From assembly GCF_022809125.1 (NCBI RefSeq), contig NZ_JALGBI010000001.1:2604001-2668000 (forward strand): a stretch of 64,000 bases of DNA, read 5' to 3'. The notes under the pieces are model-generated. The model was given only the letters and a program-made list of their open reading frames with translations. It was not told the origin of the DNA and ran no database searches. The first letter of the stretch is position 1, and each line of letters starts with the position of its first letter. This DNA is from Variovorax terrae. GTDB lineage: Bacteria > Pseudomonadota > Gammaproteobacteria > Burkholderiales > Burkholderiaceae_C. Of this stretch, positions 60,281-64,000 are shown piece by piece. Both the position numbers and the translations under genes were made by a program.

Positions 60281-61288
60281 TCATTCGCGCTGGATGCCGG
60301 CCTGCTCGATCAGCTTTTCCCACTTGACCAGTTCCGATTGCACGAACGCGGTGAGCTGCGCGCCGCTCAGCGGCAGTCGCTCGAAGCCGTTCGGGACGAG
60401 TGTCTTCAGGAAATCGGGCGATTCGGTGATGGCCAGAATCGCCGGCGCCAGCACCTGGATCACCTCTGGCGGTGTGCCCTTCGGGGCAAATGCACCGACC
60501 CAGGAGCGCATCTCGGGGAAGCCTGGAATGGACTCGATCAGCGCGGGCACGTCCGGCAGCTGCGCATTCCGCTTGTTGGTGGTCACCGCAATGGCGCGGA
60601 CCTGGCCGTTGCGGATCGGCCCCATGGCGGTGTTGAAGTCCGAGCACATCATCACGGTGCGTCCGCCGATCAGGTCGGTAATGGCCTGCGGGCTGCTTTT
60701 GTAGGGCACCTGTACCAGGTCGATGCTGAAACCGCGCCGGATGTTTTCGCCGCAGACGGTTGCCATGCCGAAAGCCGTGCCGTATGCGTACTTGCCCGGG
60801 CTGGCACTCACGGTCTTGCGCAGGTCGTCCATGGACCTGATGGGCGAGTTGTTGGCGACCATCACCGCCAGAGGAACACCGCCGATCCCTGCGACCGGCT
60901 CGAAGTCCTTGACCGGGTCGTACGGCAGCGACTTCATCATCCAGGGCACCTGGGTGTGCGTGGTTCCCGTGCCCACGAGGATGGTGTATCCATCCGGCTT
61001 GGCCTTCGCCACCACCTCACTGGCGATCGTGCCGTTCGCCCCGGGCTTGTTGTCGACGATGAAGTAAGCCGTCTTCAGGCGCTCATTCAGTCCCTTGGCG
61101 ATCAGCCGGGTCATGATGTCCGTGGAGCTGCCCGCGGCGAACGGCACAAGCAGAGTCACATTGCGGTTGGGATAGGCCTGCGCTGCAGCCAGTCCGGAGA
61201 ACGCCAGGGCGGCCAGGGTCATGAGGACCCGGCTCACAGGGCGGACGGGATGCGGGCGCACGCGGCGCAGTAACTTTTGGGGGGTCAC
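60281..61288 (-). CDS. Bug-family solute receptor (island B, second)
   Basis: This 335-residue receptor starts at GTG 61288, with GGAGACAAAC upstream. It has a signal peptide ending AAAQA-YPNRNV, then LLVPFAAGSSTDIMTR, DNKPGANGTIASEVVAKAKPDGYTILV and VPYKSSPQAITDLIGGR. The loops AAGSSTD and VPYKSS are unusual, hinting at a different ligand. It heads a two-gene run with MmgE/PrpD and diverges from the hydrolase-dipeptidase-lyase run. Confidence 0.92.
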   Translation of the reverse strand: MTPQKLLRRVRPHPVRPVSRVLMTLAALAFSGLAAAQAYPNRNVTLLVPFAAGSSTDIMTRLIAKGLNERLKTAYFIVDNKPGANGTIASEVVAKAKPDGYTILVGTGTTHTQVPWMMKSLPYDPVKDFEPVAGIGGVPLAVMVANNSPIRSMDDLRKTVSASPGKYAYGTAFGMATVCGENIRRGFSIDLVQVPYKSSPQAITDLIGGRTVMMCSDFNTAMGPIRNGQVRAIAVTTNKRNAQLPDVPALIESIPGFPEMRSWVGAFAPKGTPPEVIQVLAPAILAITESPDFLKTLVPNGFERLPLSGAQLTAFVQSELVKWEKLIEQAGIQRE

Positions 61289-61471
61289 AGTTTGTCTCCG
61301 GCGATGTTATTGACGCTCGCATGGTAGGTTTGGCGCAGCGGATTTGCATGACTTTGCCGCGCATCATTAGAAACACTGATGCTTCGGCTTAGGGTGGCTG
61401 ATAGTAGGTTGCCGCAGATGGCTTTTGCCGCCCCCGCCGATCATGATGTGCGCCAGCCAAGGAGACTCAAC

Positions 61472-62251
61472 ATGCCAAAAGCCAATATCGGTGGAGCGCA
61501 GATTCACTACGAAGTCGTGGGACAGGGCCCGCCCCTCGTTCTCACCACAGGCCAGGGCACGGGCCCTGAAGCCCGCGCCCAACTCATTGACGGCCTCGCC
61601 CGCCGGCATCGCGTCCTCTCGTACGATCAACGCGGCACCGGCCGCAGCGAGCGGGTTCCGCAAGGCCAGTCGATGGAAGAACTTGCGCATGACCTGCTGG
61701 GGCTCATGGATGTGGCCGGCTTCGCGCAGGCGCACGTCATGGGCCTTTCCACCGGCACCGGCAAAGCCACCGCACTCGCGGCCCACCACGGCGATCGAGT
61801 GACACGCCTCGTGCTCGGTGCGCCATGGACACACGGAGATGACGATCTGCACGTGCTGCAGAACCTGCGCAAGGCCGCGGCGCGGACCATGCCCCCCGAG
61901 CACTACACGCACTTCAACTCGCTGCTGATCTACCCGCCCGAGTATCGGCGCCAGCATGCCGCGCGCTTCACCCAATTGGCCAGGGAAGCTGCGCTTCAGG
62001 ATGCACAAGGCATCTCCCAGCGCCTGGACGCCATCCTTGCGTTCGATGCACGGCCGCTGTATGGGCGCATTGCCTGCCCGACCCTGGTCCTGGGCGCCCG
62101 CGACGACCTAGTCATGCCCATCTGGTTCGCCCGGGATGCCGCCCGCGCCATTCGCGGTGCCCGGCTGGTGGAACTGGATGGCGGCGGCCACCTGTTCCCC
62201 GAGACGCGCACCGACGAATTTCTGGGCGCCGTCCTCCCCTTCCTCGCCTGA
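61472..62251 (+). CDS. Alpha/beta-fold hydrolase (RutD-like)
   Basis: This 259-residue protein starts at ATG 61472 with AAGGAGACTC upstream. It has LVLTTGQGTG near residue 23, VLSYDQRGTGRSE near 48, the nucleophile motif MGLSTGTG (Ser93), an acid Asp near 212 (GARDDLV) and the catalytic His in GGHLFPE near 235. It hydrolyses an ester or amide; the substrate is unknown. It opens a run with an M19 dipeptidase-like protein and an aspartase-like lyase. Confidence 0.87.
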   Translation: MPKANIGGAQIHYEVVGQGPPLVLTTGQGTGPEARAQLIDGLARRHRVLSYDQRGTGRSERVPQGQSMEELAHDLLGLMDVAGFAQAHVMGLSTGTGKATALAAHHGDRVTRLVLGAPWTHGDDDLHVLQNLRKAAARTMPPEHYTHFNSLLIYPPEYRRQHAARFTQLAREAALQDAQGISQRLDAILAFDARPLYGRIACPTLVLGARDDLVMPIWFARDAARAIRGARLVELDGGGHLFPETRTDEFLGAVLPFLA

Positions 62252-62277
62252 CAGGCCAACAATTTCAGGAATACACC

Positions 62278-63267
62278 ATGTCTCAAGACACCCTGCACAC
62301 ATCCGCCATCGTCATTGACGGCCTGGTCGTGTCCCGCTGGAGCCGCCAGGTTTTCGAGGACATGCACCGAGGCGGCCTGACCGCCGTCAATTGCACCTGC
62401 TCCATCTGGGAAGGGCTGCGCGACACCATGATCAACCTCGCGCGCTGGAAGCGGGCGTTCATCGACCATGCCGACCTGATCATGCAGGTGCGCAGCGCGG
62501 CGGACATCCGCAAGGCCAAGGAGGTGGGCAAAGTCGGAATCATCCTGGGCTGGCAGAACACGACGGGATTCGAGGACCGGCTCGACATGCTGCCCCTGTT
62601 CAAGGACATGGGCGTGAGCGTGATGCAATTGACGTACAACACGCAGAACCTGGTCGGCTCAGGTTGCTGGGAAGACCGCGACGGCGGCCTGTCGGGGTTT
62701 GGCCGCGAAGTGATCCACGAGATGAATCGGCTTGGCATCCTGGTGGACTTGTCGCACGTGGGTCCCAAGACGTCATCCGACGCCATCGCCCATTCCAGGC
62801 GGCCCTGCGCATACACCCATGTCGCCGCGCTCGGGGCGTTCAACAACCCGCGCAACAAATCCGACGCGCAGCTGCGCGAGATTGTCGAGCGCGGCGGCTT
62901 CGTCGGCGTTGCCACCTACCCCCCGTTCATGAAGACGGGCGCCGATACAACGGTTGACGATTGCATCGATCTGTTCGAGTACATGATCAATCTTTGCGGT
63001 GAAGGCAACATCGGCATCGGCACCGACTTCACCCAGGGCCATGACGACGCCTATTTCGACTGGCTGCGCCAGGACAAGGGCTATGCCCGCCGCGCCAACC
63101 CAGGCCGTGGCCGCGCGCCTTCCGTCAAGGGCATGGAGACACTGGCCGACTATCCGCGCCTGACCGCAGCGATGGAGCGGCGCGGGTGGACCGAAACCCG
63201 CATCCGAGCCGTGCTCGGAGAGAACTGGTTGAGGTTCCTGGGCGAGAGCCTCGAGGTGCAAGCATGA
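62278..63267 (+). CDS. Peptidase M19-like protein with altered metal site
   Basis: This 329-residue protein matches membrane dipeptidase (M19). The usual H-x-D ligand pair of DGHNDLP is replaced by DGLVVSR (residues 14-20), and the bridging Glu is Gln93 in GWQNTTG. The later His ligands remain (His160 in DLSHVG, His181 in YTHVAALG). A single-metal or altered hydrolase, perhaps acting on a substrate other than a dipeptide, is likely. It sits between the hydrolase (26 bp upstream) and an aspartase/fumarase-like lyase whose start overlaps its stop. Confidence 0.82.
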   Translation: MSQDTLHTSAIVIDGLVVSRWSRQVFEDMHRGGLTAVNCTCSIWEGLRDTMINLARWKRAFIDHADLIMQVRSAADIRKAKEVGKVGIILGWQNTTGFEDRLDMLPLFKDMGVSVMQLTYNTQNLVGSGCWEDRDGGLSGFGREVIHEMNRLGILVDLSHVGPKTSSDAIAHSRRPCAYTHVAALGAFNNPRNKSDAQLREIVERGGFVGVATYPPFMKTGADTTVDDCIDLFEYMINLCGEGNIGIGTDFTQGHDDAYFDWLRQDKGYARRANPGRGRAPSVKGMETLADYPRLTAAMERRGWTETRIRAVLGENWLRFLGESLEVQA

Positions 63268-64000
63268 TCGGCACAGAAACCACCCGCCAGGAAAGCGACC
63301 ACCTGGGCACGGTCGACATTCCGGCCGAAGCGCTTTATGGCGTCAATACGTGGAGAGGCGCGCAGAACCTGGCGTTTTCCGGATGCCCCCTCCAAGAAGA
63401 ACCCGAGTTTGCGACTGCGTTTGCCCAGTGCAAGCTGGCGGCCGCCTACGCCAATCGGGACCATGGGGTGATCAGCGAACGGGTCGCCGGTGCCATCGCG
63501 AGGACATGCGAGGAGTTGATCTCGGGCCAGCACCGGCAATGGCTGGTCGTGGACATCATGGAGGGATCGGGGGGAACCTCCACCAACATGAATTTCAACG
63601 AAGTCATCGCCAACCGCGCGCAACAGCACCTGGGGGGCTCGCTCGGCAAGTACGACCTGGTCCATCCCAACGACCATGTGAATCGGTCGCAGTCCACCAA
63701 TGATGTCTATCCGTCTGCCATGAAGATAGCCGTGCACGGAAAGCTGGGCGTGCTGGCCGAGGAGATTGAGCAGCTTGCGAAAAGCCTGGACGCGAAGGCG
63801 CTCGAGTTCGGGGATGTACTGCACCTGGGCCGCACCTGCATGCAGGACGCGCAGCCCATGTACCTTGGCCAGGCTTTCGGAGGCTATGCGTCGCTGACTC
63901 GGCGGCTGGCCGCATCGCTGCGGCAGGTGCAGCTTCAGCTGCTGGACCTGCCGCTGGGTGGCACAGCGATCGGAACCGGTCTGGGTTCGCCTCCTGGATA
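63264..64000 (+). CDS. Aspartase/fumarase-family lyase (C-terminus beyond window)
   Basis: The start overlaps the dipeptidase-like stop (ATGA) and 245 codons are visible before the window ends. STNMNFNEVIANRA near residue 110 and NDHVNRSQSTNDVYPSA near 138 are strong class-II fumarase/aspartase signatures. The position that is His in fumarase and Gln in aspartase (GRTxxQDA) is Cys192 here, so specificity may differ from both. The catalytic GSSxMPxKxN loop lies outside the window. The C4-lyase role parallels the island A lyase. Confidence 0.88.
   Translation, partial: MIGTETTRQESDHLGTVDIPAEALYGVNTWRGAQNLAFSGCPLQEEPEFATAFAQCKLAAAYANRDHGVISERVAGAIARTCEELISGQHRQWLVVDIMEGSGGTSTNMNFNEVIANRAQQHLGGSLGKYDLVHPNDHVNRSQSTNDVYPSAMKIAVHGKLGVLAEEIEQLAKSLDAKALEFGDVLHLGRTCMQDAQPMYLGQAFGGYASLTRRLAASLRQVQLQLLDLPLGGTAIGTGLGSPPG

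Noticed and set aside
58247..61273. A 1008-codon plus-strand open frame
   Set aside because: It overlaps IclR in another frame and is antisense to MmgE/PrpD and a Bug receptor, both with clear motifs.
1..64000. tRNA, rRNA, CRISPR, insertion sequences, phage genes
   Set aside because: No cloverleaf-like T-loop segment, regular spaced repeat array, transposase or integrase motif was recognised on reading; a dedicated search was not possible.

Overview
The window is one continuous stretch of GC-rich, densely packed bacterial chromosome. I read about 60 protein genes and no gene-free gap longer than roughly 300 bases. Gene content points to a betaproteobacterium of the Burkholderiales, most likely Comamonadaceae. 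The reasons are nine Bug-type (TctC-like) periplasmic solute receptors, the glnA - small secreted protein - ntrB - ntrC order, trimeric-type porins, and many small catabolic islands each with its own LysR, IclR, TetR or XRE-cupin regulator. I saw no tRNA, rRNA, CRISPR array, transposase, integrase or phage gene. The genus is inference from gene content.

Layout. 1-5.0 kb: end of a secreted PHP-domain protein, a lipoprotein, a TonB-dependent receptor and an Mpo1-like membrane protein. 5.0-10.0 kb: CocE-type hydrolase, Bug receptor and porin on one strand, divergent from a LysR regulator. 10.0-15.9 kb: housekeeping genes (YihY, DUF2069, an FAD-linked hydroxyacid dehydrogenase, LysE exporter, thyA-folA, DUF4337). 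16.1-26.6 kb: catabolic island A, with an MmgE/PrpD protein, an IclR regulator, then a tight six-gene run (FAD dehydrogenase, fumarase-superfamily lyase, Bug, 3-mercaptopyruvate-type sulfurtransferase, Bug, BisC-like molybdoenzyme). 26.7-29.9 kb: enolase-superfamily dehydratase, Bug and LysR. 30.1-35.8 kb: xthA and the nitrogen-control locus ntrC-ntrB-small protein-glnA, with a sigma-54 promoter and NtrC-type sites. 35.8-43.6 kb: mixed cellular genes, including a TPR-Memo-AMMECR1 fusion. 43.7-47.6 kb: fumarylacetoacetase, Bug, cyclase-family hydrolase and TetR. 47.7-54.8 kb: nitrobindin-like protein, XRE-cupin regulator, RidA, small monooxygenase, Bug, FAD monooxygenase, Bug, and a LysR gene broken by a 17-bp tandem duplication. 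54.8-64.0 kb: catabolic island B, with an aldolase-like protein, two Bugs, a PEP-mutase/isocitrate-lyase-like protein, IclR, MmgE/PrpD, an alpha/beta hydrolase, an M19 dipeptidase-like protein, and the start of an aspartase/fumarase.

How the parts may work together. Islands A and B share the same kit: an MmgE/PrpD protein, an IclR regulator, Bug receptors and a fumarase/aspartase-superfamily lyase. This suggests each handles a different dicarboxylate-like compound. In A, the mercaptopyruvate-type sulfurtransferase beside a hydroxyacid dehydrogenase and a sulfoxide-reductase-like enzyme suggests organosulfur catabolism (inference). No TctA/TctB membrane components are present, so the receptors must use partners encoded elsewhere.

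The most unusual non-gene signal is a roughly 60-bp dispersed repeat with five gapless-alignable copies. Four lie at gene ends or between genes. One lies inside the coding sequence of the Memo-AMMECR1 fusion, at the junction of its two domains.
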